A program made the position numbers and the translations under genes. Below the pieces are notes generated by a model. It saw only the letters and a list, made by a program, of their open reading frames with translations, was not told the DNA's origin and searched no databases. From the NCBI GenBank assembly GCA_025738555.1, contig JAOVFP010000018.1, forward strand, positions 1,798,001-1,862,000: 64,000 nt of DNA, in the 5' to 3' direction. Below, in pieces: positions 22,255-33,979 of the stretch. This stretch comes from Cyathus striatus (Eukaryota; Basidiomycota; Agaricomycetes; Agaricales; Nidulariaceae). Numbering within the stretch: position 1 is the stretch's first letter; each line of letters starts with the position of its first letter.

Positions 22255-22335
22255 TTATGAGCTGTTGCAGCATAGGGCTAGAAATAGCCTTCGCTGGTGT
22301 CTCGGCTTTTTTTTTTTTGATCTGTCATTGAGATC
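22255..22335 (+). repeat. Dispersed hairpin plus T-tract motif, copy 2
   Basis: ATGAGCTGTTGCAGCATAGG, then GCTAGAAATAGCCTTCGCTGG and a run of twelve T. GGCTA-GAAA-TAGCC is a perfect five-pair hairpin. It lies just inside the spacer next to the left arm boundary. The match to copy 1 extends at least 25 bp upstream of the hairpin. Confidence 0.55.
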
Positions 22336-24262
22336 AATCATTGAGATCACCGCACTTGGTATATCTCCCTCTTACTACCTTATACAGCGTACTCACACTG
22401 CACAGGCTTCCCAGCCAAACTTGTATATCATTCACACCAAGTTGAACCACAATGCCAATAACCCACGCAGACCCCTCCAACTCAGACTCTGTATGCCTTC
22501 CATCCCCCCCCGCACTCATCTTCCTCCACCTGGACAAGAACGCCAAAGATACATCGCTCATCCACAAACACATTCATGCTTTTCCACCGACTTATTGCAT
22601 CAAAGAAATCCCAGGTACTATCGACGCGAACCATGGATGCCTCTCCAAAATCACATGCAACTGCTGGTACAAGCTCCCACTCTCAAGCAGAATAAGTGGA
22701 GCTGCAACGCTAAACCTGCAAAGGTGGACCATGGGAAGCTGTAGGTTTGCTACCGATTCAGACAGAGAATGTGGAGGATGAGCAAAGGTGCTACTTGGAG
22801 GTAGTTGTGCAGTTGCTTTTGGAGGGGGAGGGGGAAAGGGGGGATGAGCTGGCACAGGCTGTGGTGGATCTTTATCGGATATGTGCTAGTCCTCAGACTA
22901 GAGTTCCCTCGAGTAGGCTATCCAGTGTGCCGCTTCCAGGCAATAATGTTGCATATGGCAACGTTGCTTTGTCTAGTATCTAATTCCTCCAAACCACACA
23001 ACAGTTTCTCCGATACCCACTCAGCGCATACAATCCCTATGCATTCGGGTTTAGGAGATCAAGTAGCCAGCGCTGGCAACCTCTTACTCTTTCTTACCCA
23101 CTCCAGCCAGCACAACCACCAGCGGGGTGAATGCATTGTTGATTCCAACCCTCTCCCAGAGGCAGATACCTCTAGTTTGACCCCAGATTCCTCAATTTTT
23201 AGGGATATCCACACTCCCATTTACCTTCAACGCTCCCTCACCGTACTTGATGGAGACGAATCCGAACCCATTCAAAATGACAGGTCCTATTCCCTGTTTT
23301 CTCCTTCCACTTTGCCATTGCAGGTGGCACAGGATATGGAGGTGTATTATCCTGATATGTATTCTACACCTGCAACATTTGTTGATCCAGAGTATCCCTG
23401 GCCTAGGGGGATGGTGAACCGTGACAAGATGTTGGTGAGTGCTGGGAGTACAGCATACTCCAGCTTCCCTGAACCCATCGAAGTCCATTCCCAACCGCAA
23501 CCTCAAGTCAAAGTTCAGGTACTCACTCTCATTTCTGTTTCTGTTTCTGTTTCTGTTTCTGTTCCCGTTCCCGTGACACCTAGTACCCCAGGGATGCTCC
23601 ACAATGTCTGGCCCTTGGACCTCCCAGAACAGCAGTGTGTCGGTTCGAACAAGATGTATGCTAAAGGGCAGGACCCATCAAACTCATCGAGTGTCATTCC
23701 CAATCGCAATTCCAAGTGCAGAAGGCGGTACTGGCACCTGTTCCTATGGAATCTGTTATGTTCGATAATGCCCAGTACTTCAATTACCCTCACCAACACA
23801 TTTTGTTGATGTTGAGTAGAATGATATGTATGCCTAGCGGGATGGATATCCATGGTACGGGGGGGGAATATGGTCAAGAGCCGGTGGAAAGTCGGCATTT
23901 GAGAGTTTGTGGTGTGCTGGAGGCGTTGGTTGGTTTGGGTATCGGGATATTCATGCATAGATCTTTTGTGGGGTTTTTTGTTCGCTGTGTACTCACTTAT
24001 CTCATCTTTCACATCATATCATATCCTCAACTGTAGCTATAGCCTGTCATCTATCTCTGTCATGTCTTTGTCTTTAAGATGCAGCCATAGTACCAGTCTC
24101 TTACTTTCTGATGTTCTTTCTTGTTACATATTTACACCTTTAATTATGCCTTGCTGTGTTTTGTCCAGTGATGTGCAGTGGAGAAACTATGAAAAGTCAG
24201 ACACCTGTGATGATTTGAGTAAGTCGGGTGTGGCTGATAACGATTTTAGTAGTGAGTACCCA
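22336..24262 (+). pseudogene. Decayed HMG-box gene in the palindrome spacer
   Basis: Homologous along its length to the intact gene at 60701-62267. The acidic leader appears as ITHADPSNSDS, part of the HMG box as PGTIDANHGCLSKITCNCW, the helical region as ELAQAVVDL and RLSSVPLPG, and the C-terminal part around 23330-23830. The frame shifts several times (for example between the box and ELAQAV). The second half of the HMG box is destroyed, and a TTTCTG microsatellite expansion lies at 23530-23565. The tail (24060-24230) matches the HMG 3' untranslated region. Confidence 0.75.
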
Positions 24263-24734
24263 ACTTTCCCACTATCTGTTTACGCCCAATCTTTACATAC
24301 AGTGCAGCAGTGTGCCAGGATACATAATATTTTTTTTCTTCACAGATATTCACGACCATTTGAATGTTAAAAGTTTAAGGAATGCACACTCACAACGTTA
24401 TAACGCCCAAGTCACACAACCTTATTTCAGTCACTACAGTACATACATATACCATACTGCATGGCGCACAGCACTTTATTATATGATTGACGTCTTATAT
24501 GAAGTATCATAGTTAATTTGATTTGCAGATACAGCTCTTCATCCATCTCTTCTACTTCCTCCCATGACTGCTGGAAATAAAACGCCTTTAACCTGTATCA
24601 TATCACTCTTGTATCACTGCAGTACAATTATCCCCTTACTCCTCACTTCCTAAACGCCCATCAAGATACAACATCAAAATGTACACTATGACAACATCTA
24701 ATCCTAGAGGGCTGCACATACCTTGCTTTTTATA

Positions 24735-25065
24735 CCACTCCTCGTGTAGGGCAGTAATATTATTGCCTACACTATGAAATTCAGATTATTTATATTCTCC
24801 CACTTAAACCCACACACGAATAACTATCCAAAAAATGCATTCCCAAACACATTAGATAGAGCCACACATCCACCTAAACGCAATCCAAAACCAATGAAAC
24901 ATACCTAATAGTTTTCACAGTGCACACCGCACATCACGCAACAAAACAGAATGGCGAGAGGTGTAAACACGTAACAAGAAAGAACATAAGAAAGTAAGAG
25001 ACAGTATTATGGCTCAGCAGAACACCGCAAACCCCCCAATAGCGTGACTCGTTTTTGCTTCGTGT
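24735..25065 (-). pseudogene. HMG-box gene 3' end remnant (right arm flank)
   Basis: Mirror of 21430-21760. The region 24263-24735 is HMG-derived or unassigned flank without a gene. Confidence 0.6.
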
Positions 25066-25484
25066 CCATACTCCCCTTCATACTGTCATGAAAGTCCTAA
25101 CTGCATTGCAATGTATTTAGTATTTACACTCACCACAATGTAATCATAATACACTGATGTATGTATTACAGTGACACTACAATACATTGTGAGTTCTAGA
25201 CTGTTATAGATTGCCTTGTACTACTACCAGTGTAACAGAATTCTTCTGAAGGCAGTGAGCTCTTTACACTGAGCCATGTGTTCCATATGGATCCACACGG
25301 ATTACAAAGATTCCGTACGGAATCTGTGCAAATTCTGTAATTAGTAAATTGGCTGGGACTTCACTTTAAATTTGTAATTATTCTGCACAGATTCCTTATG
25401 GAATCTGTACGGATTGGTAAATTCCGTACGGAATATGCAGAATTCTGTAACAAAGTGCAAATGACGAGCGCGCAGCTTCTCTCC

Positions 25485-25810
25485 TCCCCTTGCACCTCAT
25501 CTGGCAAATGACGAGGTGCCATTCGTCCTCCTCCCCTGCACCTCGTCTCGCAAGTGACGAGGTGGTGCTTGTCTTCCCCTCTGCACCTCATCTGGCAAAC
25601 GATGAGGTGCTGTTCATCCTCCGCCCCTCTGCACCTCGTCTCGCAAGTGACGAGGTGCTGTTTGTCCTCTCCCCTGCACCTCGTCTGGCAAACGACGAGG
25701 TGCCGTTCGTCCTCCGCCCCTGCACCTCGTCTCGCAAGTGACGAGGTGTTTCGTCTCCTCCCCCCCTGCACCTCGTCTGGCAAATGACGAGGTGCCGTTC
25801 TCTCCTCTCC
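25485..25810 (-). repeat. Array of regularly spaced hairpins, right arm
   Basis: Mirror of the array at 20690-21020, including the compensated stem. Confidence 0.8.
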
Positions 25811-25834
25811 CCCTACATCCTTGTCTCGCAAGCA

Positions 25835-26335
25835 ACGAGGAAGAGCGAAGGAAGGGAAGGGGAAAAGCGAGGGGAGGGGAGAGCGAGGGGAGGGGACGAG
25901 AGAGGATGTGTGAGCGACGGGAGAGGAGGGGGAGGAGGGGTGAGTGACGGGAGAGGAGGGGGAGGAGGGGTGAGCGACGGGAGAGGAGGGGGAGGAGGGG
26001 TGAGTGACGGGAGAGGAGGGGGAGGAGGGGTGAGCGACGGGAGAGGAGGGGGAGGAGGGGTGAGCGACAGGAGAGGAGGGAAGGGGATCGGGGGAAGAGG
26101 AGGGGAGAGGATAGCAAAGGGAGAGGATAGTGAAGGGAGAGGATAGTGAAGGGAGAGGATAGTGAAGGGAAGGGGAGGGGAGGGGAGGGGGCGTGGCACT
26201 GGTGTCGCCATCTCGCTGCCGTAGCGAAGGATGGAGAGGGATAGCAAAGGATGGGGAGGGATAATGAGGGATGGGGAGGGACAGTGAGGGATGGGGACAG
26301 CGAGGGGAGGGAAGGGGACGGTGACGGATCCCATC
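25835..26335 (-). repeat. C-rich minisatellite, right arm
   Basis: Mirror of 20150-20645, with small indels; G-rich on the plus strand. Confidence 0.75.
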
Positions 26336-26339
26336 GTCG

Positions 26340-27002
26340 CCCCCCTTCGATGTCCTCCCCCTTGACGCGCGCTACTGCCTGTGTACGTGTGTTGTTGCAC
26401 CCGTTTGCCCCCCCCCCCTCTACCCATTGTTGCCTGCCATTCAGTATATTGTAGACTAGTGTACTTAGATAGAAATATGTACCATATAGATAGAAAGACA
26501 ATACATATAGTTACGACATTCATTCAGAGAAGTGCTACAGTGAGATTCCAGATACAAAGACAATACATAAAATTATGATATTCATTCAGATGTGTTACAG
26601 TGAGATTCCTGTTGTCGACAACAGACTTCCTGAGAGCTCATTTATATTTATGTATGATCACTTGCTATCGAAGTTTGTATGTGTAGGCGATTTCATGTGA
26701 AATCACCTACATCTTATTTTTGTGCTCATCAACGTTGTGATCGCTTACATTTTTCTCTCACACTTCATTTGCTTAATCAATCAACATTGTCATCACTCAT
26801 GCCATTCCCTTATACTATTTATAGATTAGCTGTCAAATCATGATGTCACATACACAGGAATAAAAATAAATGGTGTGAACATTCTGTTGCCTTTAGATCT
26901 TCACATGCCTCATCCCTCTTTCTCTCCCTTACCACTATCATCACCACTCATCCACCCACATCCACTCACATCAGAACATATCAGAGCTCACTTCAACATA
27001 CC
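26340..27002. other. Upstream region of the repeat-bearing passenger, right arm
   Basis: Mirror of 19485-20150; presumed promoter region with short palindromes and no gene. Confidence 0.4.
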
Positions 27003-28539
27003 ATGCCCCCTCGCAGATCTACTAGGAACAAATCTACCAGTGTTAATGCCACTACAATCAGTGGCAATACTGACAATTCACCAGAACCTTCAAATGCTCG
27101 CAAGCGTGCTGTCTCCTCCACTGAAGCTACTACTCAGCCTGCTAAAAAGAAGGGTAAAAAGGACAGTACTGTAGATGAAGAATCTGAGGGGAACAGTGCT
27201 AAGAAGAGGAAGGGAAAGAAGGGAAGAGAACGGTATGTAATAATTCACTTATAAAATCACATTTTAATCATTTATATTTCTTTTTCAGTAAATCTGCAAC
27301 ACAACACATTACTGAAGATGCTAGAGCTGGCTCACCAGTTAAGTTAACAAGAGCAGAACAAAATATTGTGGATGATGGCACCTCTGTTGCCCCTCCTAAG
27401 CGGATCCGCAATGTGGCTGTTAGTTTGCTTCCTGCTAGTGAGACTCAAGTTGCTACTAGTGGTCGTATCCGTCGCTCTGAGGTACTTGAAAATGAAAGCA
27501 CAGAAAGTGAGATCATAAATGAAGATACTAGTGCTGGTGAAAATGCTAGTAATAACTCCTCTGATAGAAGTGGCAGTGAGTTTGAAGAAGTTAGCTCTAA
27601 GCACAACAAGAGCAATAAAGATACTGGTAACCAGACCAGCAAGGGTACTCACAACAAAGACAATGAGGATACTGGTAACCAGACCAGCAAGGATGCTCAC
27701 AACAAAGACAGTGAGGATACTGGTAACCAGACCAGCAAGGATGCTCACAACAAAGACAGTGAGGATACTGGTAACCAGACCAGCAAGGATGCTCACAACA
27801 AGAGCAGTGAGAATACTGGTAATCAGACCAGTAAGGATAATCACAATGAGAGCAGTGAGAATACTGGTAGTCAGACTAGTAAGGATACTCATAAGGATAT
27901 GTCCAACATTGAAAGTCTAAGTGAGCATGAGAATGCAGATGACCATATAACTGATGTTCACATGGCATCTCCACCAAAGACACAGACTTACAATCTACAA
28001 GGATCTTCTCGTGTGACTGGTAAGTATCTAATTTCTCTAATATATGATAACAAATAACAAGCTATTTAGGTGGATTTATGTGCCATCATGCACAGGGTAA
28101 TGTTTATAACAGTGCTGACTTTCTGGAAATTGAGAAGCAGTCAACCTATCTAGAACATGTCAAAGGAATCGTATACCTTTACATTTCAAAGCTAGATCCA
28201 ACAAATCTGAAGGTTATAAACATGAACTCAATGACTTTCATTAAGATTCCTGTTTCAGTAAATTCAATGGAACCTGTTATGAAAGGACTGGCAAAGAAAT
28301 ATGAACCTATTGCTGATTCTAATCAGTGGTTTTATGTTGTTGATAGTGACAGCCCACATTGGCGTCTTTTGGGTAACTTTGAATGTGCTATTGAGGAAAA
28401 TGAGGAATTTACATGGATTCAGCAAGGAAATTATGTTTTACATGTATTATGTGTAAGTGATATTTTTATGTATTTTTACAGCTCCAAACTCAACTATACA
28501 AATAGTCTTCTTTTCGTCCTTCAGGTCAAGAAGAGTTAA
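27003..28539 (+). CDS. Repeat-bearing passenger protein of the transposon, right copy
   Basis: Four exons join in frame: 27003-27232, 27289-28019, 28070-28452 and 28525-28539, giving 452 residues. The N-terminus (MPPRRSTRNK, later AKKRKGKKGRER) is basic and S/T-rich with likely nuclear signals. Residues about 175-275 hold a tandem repeat with a 16-residue period, the commonest unit being NKDSEDTGNQTSKDAH, encoded by a 48-bp repeat (27600-27895). The C-terminal 150 residues look folded, with VKGIVYLYISKLDPTN, FIKIPVSVNSMEPVM and WFYVVDSDSPHWRLLGNFE. No family is recognised. Position inside the element and conservation between arms argue for a transposon passenger rather than a host gene. Confidence 0.6.
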
Positions 28540-29670
28540 TACGCCTAGCGTAGTTCTACCCACTATAAAACATTTATTTCAATATTCTAAAGTGCTACTT
28601 ACAAACGGTATAATATCTATGGGTTGTATTTAGTAGCTAAGGTAGAGGTCCCGGACCGTTAGCTAGCGTGGGAATTATTCGCGCTAATAAGGGACATGTC
28701 TAGCCTAAGTAGGAAAGCACCTAAAAATAGAAACACCGAGGTTAGAGTTTATTCTCGATATCGGTGGGAAATAGTTACCAGTAAGGCCGGAGATCGAGCT
28801 AAGCGCGTCTATTCTAATAATAGGTTATCAAAGTCATATGTTATCGCGTCATAGGAAAAGCACGGGGATTTAGACTCATGGCAAATGCCGCTATCTAACC
28901 ATGCTGGACCAGCGCTGTGCATCAGCACGCCATAGGCGCCTGGATAGGCCTGAGACCCGGCATTCCCGGCCGGCTTATTCAGCATTTCCCATTTCCATGC
29001 GTCAAAGCGCGCGGCATCATGCCTTCGTATGGAGCGTCTCACCTGCAGGACGATTTATTGTTCTTCGTTATCTTCCCATATGGACGCATTCTTGGCGCTC
29101 GTATGTTTGTACATGCGTGGATTACTCTGGTCCATCCCAGACGTCTGTAGCCAGTCCAAAAGTCTATCTTACTGCTTAGCTAATGTGTAAATTACTGTAT
29201 TTGTCCTAACTATATAGTTCCTCTAGCCGTAGTCCTGTATGATATTTAATAGGTAGAGTAAAGTAGAGGAAGGCAGTCTCCTGTGCCCTGAGAAATACCA
29301 TTAAGCAGTTCTGCGAGAGTATTTGTGCGAGCTTGAGATTCTGAGTGTAACGGGAGTCAAAGTCCTAAGCCCGTGCTAAGTCCGAGATTAAGGAACGCGC
29401 ATCAAACGCGCATCAAAGCGTTCGCTAAGCACGCATTTCATCTTGCGCGTCAGTCTTCGACACCATTTACTATACCTTACTTCGCCCAGAAGCGTCCTGC
29501 ATCCGAGTCTTACCCACCGAGCACTTTCTTAGTGAGCGTACGTGGTGTGAGTGAAATTATACATATTTTAATTTATACTATGTTGCGCTAAACTAGGTAC
29601 TTTAGAGTTCACACCAATTACGTTTCAGTCTCGCTCTGCATCTCTTTCCACTTGCAATCGATCTGTATCA
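28540..29670. other. Spacer between passenger genes, right arm
   Basis: Mirror of 16815-17947. It includes the likely promoter of the K/D/E-rich passenger gene and no gene I can support. Confidence 0.4.
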
Positions 29671-30384
29671 ATGGCTCCATCTGCTGTAACAGAAGCTGCT
29701 GCTGAGTCTCAAGTCATTGCTGCCCGTCTTGGTGTCTGTGCAGATGAACTTAGCTGCACATTTGAGGATGGAATTAGAGGCCAATATAAGAAGTACATGC
29801 TGGCTCTTAAGTATCTGGATATATATAACTCAATGGCAAGGAACAACCAATGGCAAGGGAAACCACCAAGAAAGAAGGAAATCATTGACATTTTCCTGTC
29901 CTATTCATACTTTCAGTCTAATCACTCAAAGCTTTTTACAAAGCTATCAGATTATCCTCTTTTAAGCGAATGGATGGAGGGAAAAGATGATGCTCCATCT
30001 GACCTGGAAGCATGGGGATATGAGAAGTCCCAAAAATATACATTTGAGGACCTTAAGACATTTTATAACAATGGAGGGACACTTGATCCTGACAGAGCAG
30101 TAAGAAAGAAAGTGAAGGGAAAGGGAAAGGGAAAGGGAAAAGTTAAAAGTAAACAGGAGGAGTCAGATGATGAGGAGTCAGATGATGATGATGGTGATGA
30201 TGATGATGAGAATGAGGATGATGAGGATGATGATGAGGAGGAGGAGGAAATGGAAAAGAATAAGAATAAGAATAATAAGAGAAAGGACAAGCAAATGGAG
30301 AAAGGGAAGGGTAAAGGGAAGGGTAAAGGTAAAGGAAAGGATAAGGAAGTTAAGAAGGCTTCTAAGAAGAAAGCTAAAGAGTAA
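29671..30384 (+). CDS. K/D/E-rich passenger protein of the transposon, right copy
   Basis: Mirror copy of the gene at 16101-16814, 237 codons, uninterrupted. The start ATG lies after ATCTGTATCA and is the first in frame. The stop is about 90 bp before the transposase-like frame on the same strand, so the two genes run head to tail. Confidence 0.6.
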   Translation: MAPSAVTEAAAESQVIAARLGVCADELSCTFEDGIRGQYKKYMLALKYLDIYNSMARNNQWQGKPPRKKEIIDIFLSYSYFQSNHSKLFTKLSDYPLLSEWMEGKDDAPSDLEAWGYEKSQKYTFEDLKTFYNNGGTLDPDRAVRKKVKGKGKGKGKVKSKQEESDDEESDDDDGDDDDENEDDEDDDEEEEEMEKNKNKNNKRKDKQMEKGKGKGKGKGKGKDKEVKKASKKKAKE

Positions 30385-30476
30385 GCTGATTTTATTTTGA
30401 ATGAATTTTTTTTTCATTTTTAAAATGTAGTATAAAATTTGAGATCTTTGTATTCTGTCACATATGCCAAATTCTT

Positions 30477-32881
30477 ATGCATCTATTCCTGCAAAAAAAA
30501 TGTGTCTTGTATAGTTTTGTAACTGGATGTTCCACTCTAATGGAATTTGTTCTTATTTTTACAACACTTTGGAGATCTAAAGATTGGATGAATTTTAAGA
30601 ACCCAACTATAAATTTGCACATATGGATTATTTTAATAATGTTGCCAGGAGTATCAGCAAACATGCAGCCCTTTCCTGATATATCATTTAAAACTTTTAG
30701 CAAATTTATCAATAATAATTATAGTTCAGAAATCTCCTTATCAACAGCCTTAGTAATACTATTTACAGTTACACACAACTGTGACTTATTAAGTCTTCAT
30801 GCACGGCAACACAATCCTAGATATCCTCAGGAGAATAATGTACAAATGACTGCTTGGATGCTTACCTTATCTCGAGCTTTACAAGAACAACTTGGGGAGA
30901 GATGTAACAAATTGTTTAAAGGTGAACCTGGTGACCAAGCAGATACTACTTTGGCACTGAGCTTGGATAAATTAATGAAGACTCTAAAGCTTAATCCATG
31001 TGAATCATCTGGCAAATTTAAAGGAAACTTAAAGTCAGTATCTCATAAAGAGATTTCACCATCATTTGTTATTTGTCCTGTAACTGCTGTATGTCAAACA
31101 AATGCATGCCCCCCATTAACATTGCACTTATCAACAAGTATAAGAGATATTCCTCGAGTTACTTTAATTCAGGGTACTGAAACAATAAAAAATGTTCAAG
31201 TACTTACAGGAATCTGCAATAAATGTAAAACACAATACTCAGCTGATAGAGAGAAAGTTTCAATTCCTAATAAAAAAAGTACTTGAGTTTACCTCAATTC
31301 TGCAAAGTATGTTAAAGTGGGACAGTCACTGTGGGTGGACAGAATATTTTCAAATGCAGCTGTCAATGCAATCTATAGCTTTCATGCATCAGCTGCTGCT
31401 TACACTCAATTTTGGAATAATAGCTTTTCTGATGAACAAAGCATCACCCGCAGACATATTTGGCAGGCATTCATTCAAGAAACTGTTAGAGCCTTAGCTG
31501 CTGTGCAAGGCATAAATTTGGAAGTTGAAGATGGACTTTCAATTGATAATCTTACACGTGAAGCTTATTCTTTACTTGGTGATAATGGAATCATTCGATC
31601 TGCTGATAAGCACACTTGTGCTGAGTGTACACATGTCTACCAAGACAGATCTAATGTAACATCAGAAGTTGACTCTGCTGGTGTAGTAGGAATTGATGAA
31701 AACCGATCAGTTCCTGATCTTGTACAATCAGAAAGTACCCAGGAAGATATGAATTCTGTAAATGTACAAGCAGCAGTAGCAGATATGGAAAATAATGATT
31801 CTACAATAAATGAGAATGAGTATGCACCTGTAAAAATGGTGGTACTGGATGGTATTATAATGGGCCCAACACACTGTGCATTTGAAGGGTGTACAAGTGA
31901 GTTGCATAATGCACGTGGAGGTGTTTTTTGTGAAGTACATGAAGCCTTTTATGGTGCATGCTGTCGTATTCAAGGTTGCACTAATATGAAAAAGCAAGGT
32001 ACACAGGCTTGTAATGATCACCAAGCTGAGTGGACAAGATTTCAATCAACTCGCCATTCTTCTTATCAAGCTGGTGTAAGGAGAATGCTTCACCGCCCAG
32101 GAGAACAGAATGAATGGAGTACAGTTAGACCAAGAAATTCTCAGCCACATGATGAACCACAACAATCAGCAAATAGAAAAATAAAAAACTACTTTACTCC
32201 AGGCAAATACTACTGTGTTGAAACAATATATGCACCTTGTGGAGTGGTTATTGCCTGGACAAAATTTGAGGATGCTGAATCACCATACAATATCATGAAG
32301 TTCCTTGAGAAGGTATTCCCTACTGAAGAATCTAGGCCAGATTATGTATGTATTGATAAGGCATGCTTGGTTCTAAGATATCTTCTTCATGAAGATCGAA
32401 GAGAGCAGTGGAATACATGGAAAAAAACTACAAGGTTTAGTGTGGACAGCTATCATTACACAGGACACAGAGTATCAGATTATCTCTGCAGAATATTTTG
32501 TAATCCTGCACCATTAGATGGATCAGCTCCAAATCTGGTTATTACTGACTTTGATAAGAATGGACATCCATATTTGAAGAGAGCTTTTAATACACAGGTA
32601 AGAGCATATATAATAATGATATAAGATGTTTTAATAACTACTTCTTAATAATAGGTATGTGAACAGCTCAATGCTTGGCTTGGTGGCTTTGAATCCATTT
32701 TTAAAAAATGGCACCACATAACTTTGATTGGTTTCTGCATGCCATGTTATTTTATCATAGCAAACATGTTATACAAAGGCAGGAAAGAAGAAAGAGACAG
32801 GAAGCTACTGATATTGAAGTGCAAGGTGATGTAGTAGATGATGATGATGATAGTTTTCCAGCTGATGATATTGTTCTTTAA
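30477..32881 (+). pseudogene. KDZ-type transposase-like gene (CxC5/CxC6), right copy, nonsense and frameshift
   Basis: Open from 30477 to a TGA at 31284-31286, then in the very same frame from 31287 to 32597, a 57-nt GT-AG intron, and a last exon from 32655. Residue counts from 30477 put the TGA at codon 270, the CxC6 cluster near 465-515 and the catalytic-like region near 570-710. The stop could have been CGA (Arg) changed by C-to-T at a CpG, which is inference. In the last exon the run is five T and six A, one base shorter than in the left arm, so the reading frame is lost just before NFDWF. The true start may be the ATG at 30540 rather than 30477. Both copies carry the same stop, so it predates the duplication or was spread by conversion. 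Confidence 0.75.
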
Positions 32882-33145
32882 AAAAATACATACATAGTTT
32901 TACATTTTAGCCAACTATAGGTAGAAATGATTATGAATTAACAGTTTTTGTAGTGTTCATTGAGATTTTAAATAGGAAAATTAAGGTATTGAACAGATCT
33001 TACAGATTCTGCATAAATCCACACAGAATCCATGCAGAATATGTATGGAATGTGCACAGAATTATCACCTATAATAATAAAAATAGCCACTATATAAATT
33101 CTGTATGGTATCTATACAGACCTCTTGGGGGAGTGTAAATTACTG

Positions 33146-33880
33146 CAAATTTGGCACATCACTTCACTGAGGTGTACTAGTTTCAAAAATGCTAGAATGA
33201 TGAAATCATGTGATCATGTTTTCTAAGTGGTAGCATTATTACTAATATAATACCTTTTACATAATATGTGCATTTATGTATGAAGAGAATAAATATAAGA
33301 CAAGTATTGAAATAACATTGAATTTAACATTGATTTTAGTATTTATTTCGCATTTATTATCTATTTATTTCTCATTGATTTCCTAATGACATAACATTGA
33401 TTTCCCTATGTAATAACATTGATTTTAGCATTGATTTCAAATTTGTATCAATAATACTATGAAGTCCAAAAGGATTGATTTCAGTACTGATTTCACTTTG
33501 AAATGTGATTTAAACTAAGTACAAGTGATTAATTTCAACATTGATTTCACTCTCCAGGTATGTGTAATATAGAGAAAAGTTTACTTGTTAGAAAAGGACT
33601 TATAGTCTAGTAGATAAAGTAAGTGTATGTATGTAGTTAACCACCCAACTACTTAGTATATCCTGTAGTTGGGTACCTAACAATTTCGAGTTATTCATTG
33701 ATTTTTGATTGATTTTTGATTGATTTCTCATTGATTGCACATTTATTTCTCATTGATTTCTTTTCTAATTGTTATTGATTTCACTCTAATGATTCCTAAT
33801 GATTTCTCATTGAACTGGAATTGATTTCAAACTACAAAAGGATTGATTTCATTGATTGATCCCAAATTTATTAATTTAAT
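33146..33880. repeat. Low-complexity block of ATTGATTTC-like repeats
   Basis: ATTGATTTC and close variants recur many times between 33320 and 33880, interspersed with ATTTATTTCTCATTGATTTC. An inverted repeat around CCCAACTAC / GTAGTTGGG lies at 33640-33690. No gene. Confidence 0.6.
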
Positions 33881-33979
33881 GATCTCACATGCCAATGATG
33901 ATTCCAAATGCACTCAATGGAACCCCTGCTCACTAAACAGTTCATTGTCCAGCAGCCTACCAGGAGTGATCAATCAAAT

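Larger units (their letters stand above)
24263..33145 (-). repeat. Right arm of the giant inverted repeat
   Basis: Mirror image of the left arm, about 8.9 kb, without the LTR element. It starts at ACTTTCCCACTATCTG and ends at GAGTGTAAATTACTG, the inverse of the left-arm terminus. The 2030-bp spacer between the arms is a decayed HMG-box gene in plus orientation. Confidence 0.9.
25252..33145 (+). mobile_element. KDZ-like DNA transposon, right copy
   Basis: Same element in opposite orientation, without the LTR insertion. Its outer subterminal repeat region is 81 bp shorter: the deletion lies between two CTGTA repeats (equivalent to left positions 9173-9177 and 9254-9258). Gene order from inner to outer end is the repeat-bearing passenger, the K/D/E-rich passenger, then the transposase-like gene. 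The inner boundary is uncertain by about 150 bp. Confidence 0.7.

Noticed and set aside
22259..22300. GCTAGAAATAGC resembling a guide-RNA scaffold
   Set aside because: Only a 12-base resemblance in a fungal repeat; a simple GAAA-capped stem explains it.
9147..33145. Two independent insertions of the same transposon
   Set aside because: The mirror symmetry continues about 1 kb past the transposon into HMG-derived flank on the inner side, which independent insertions would not produce.
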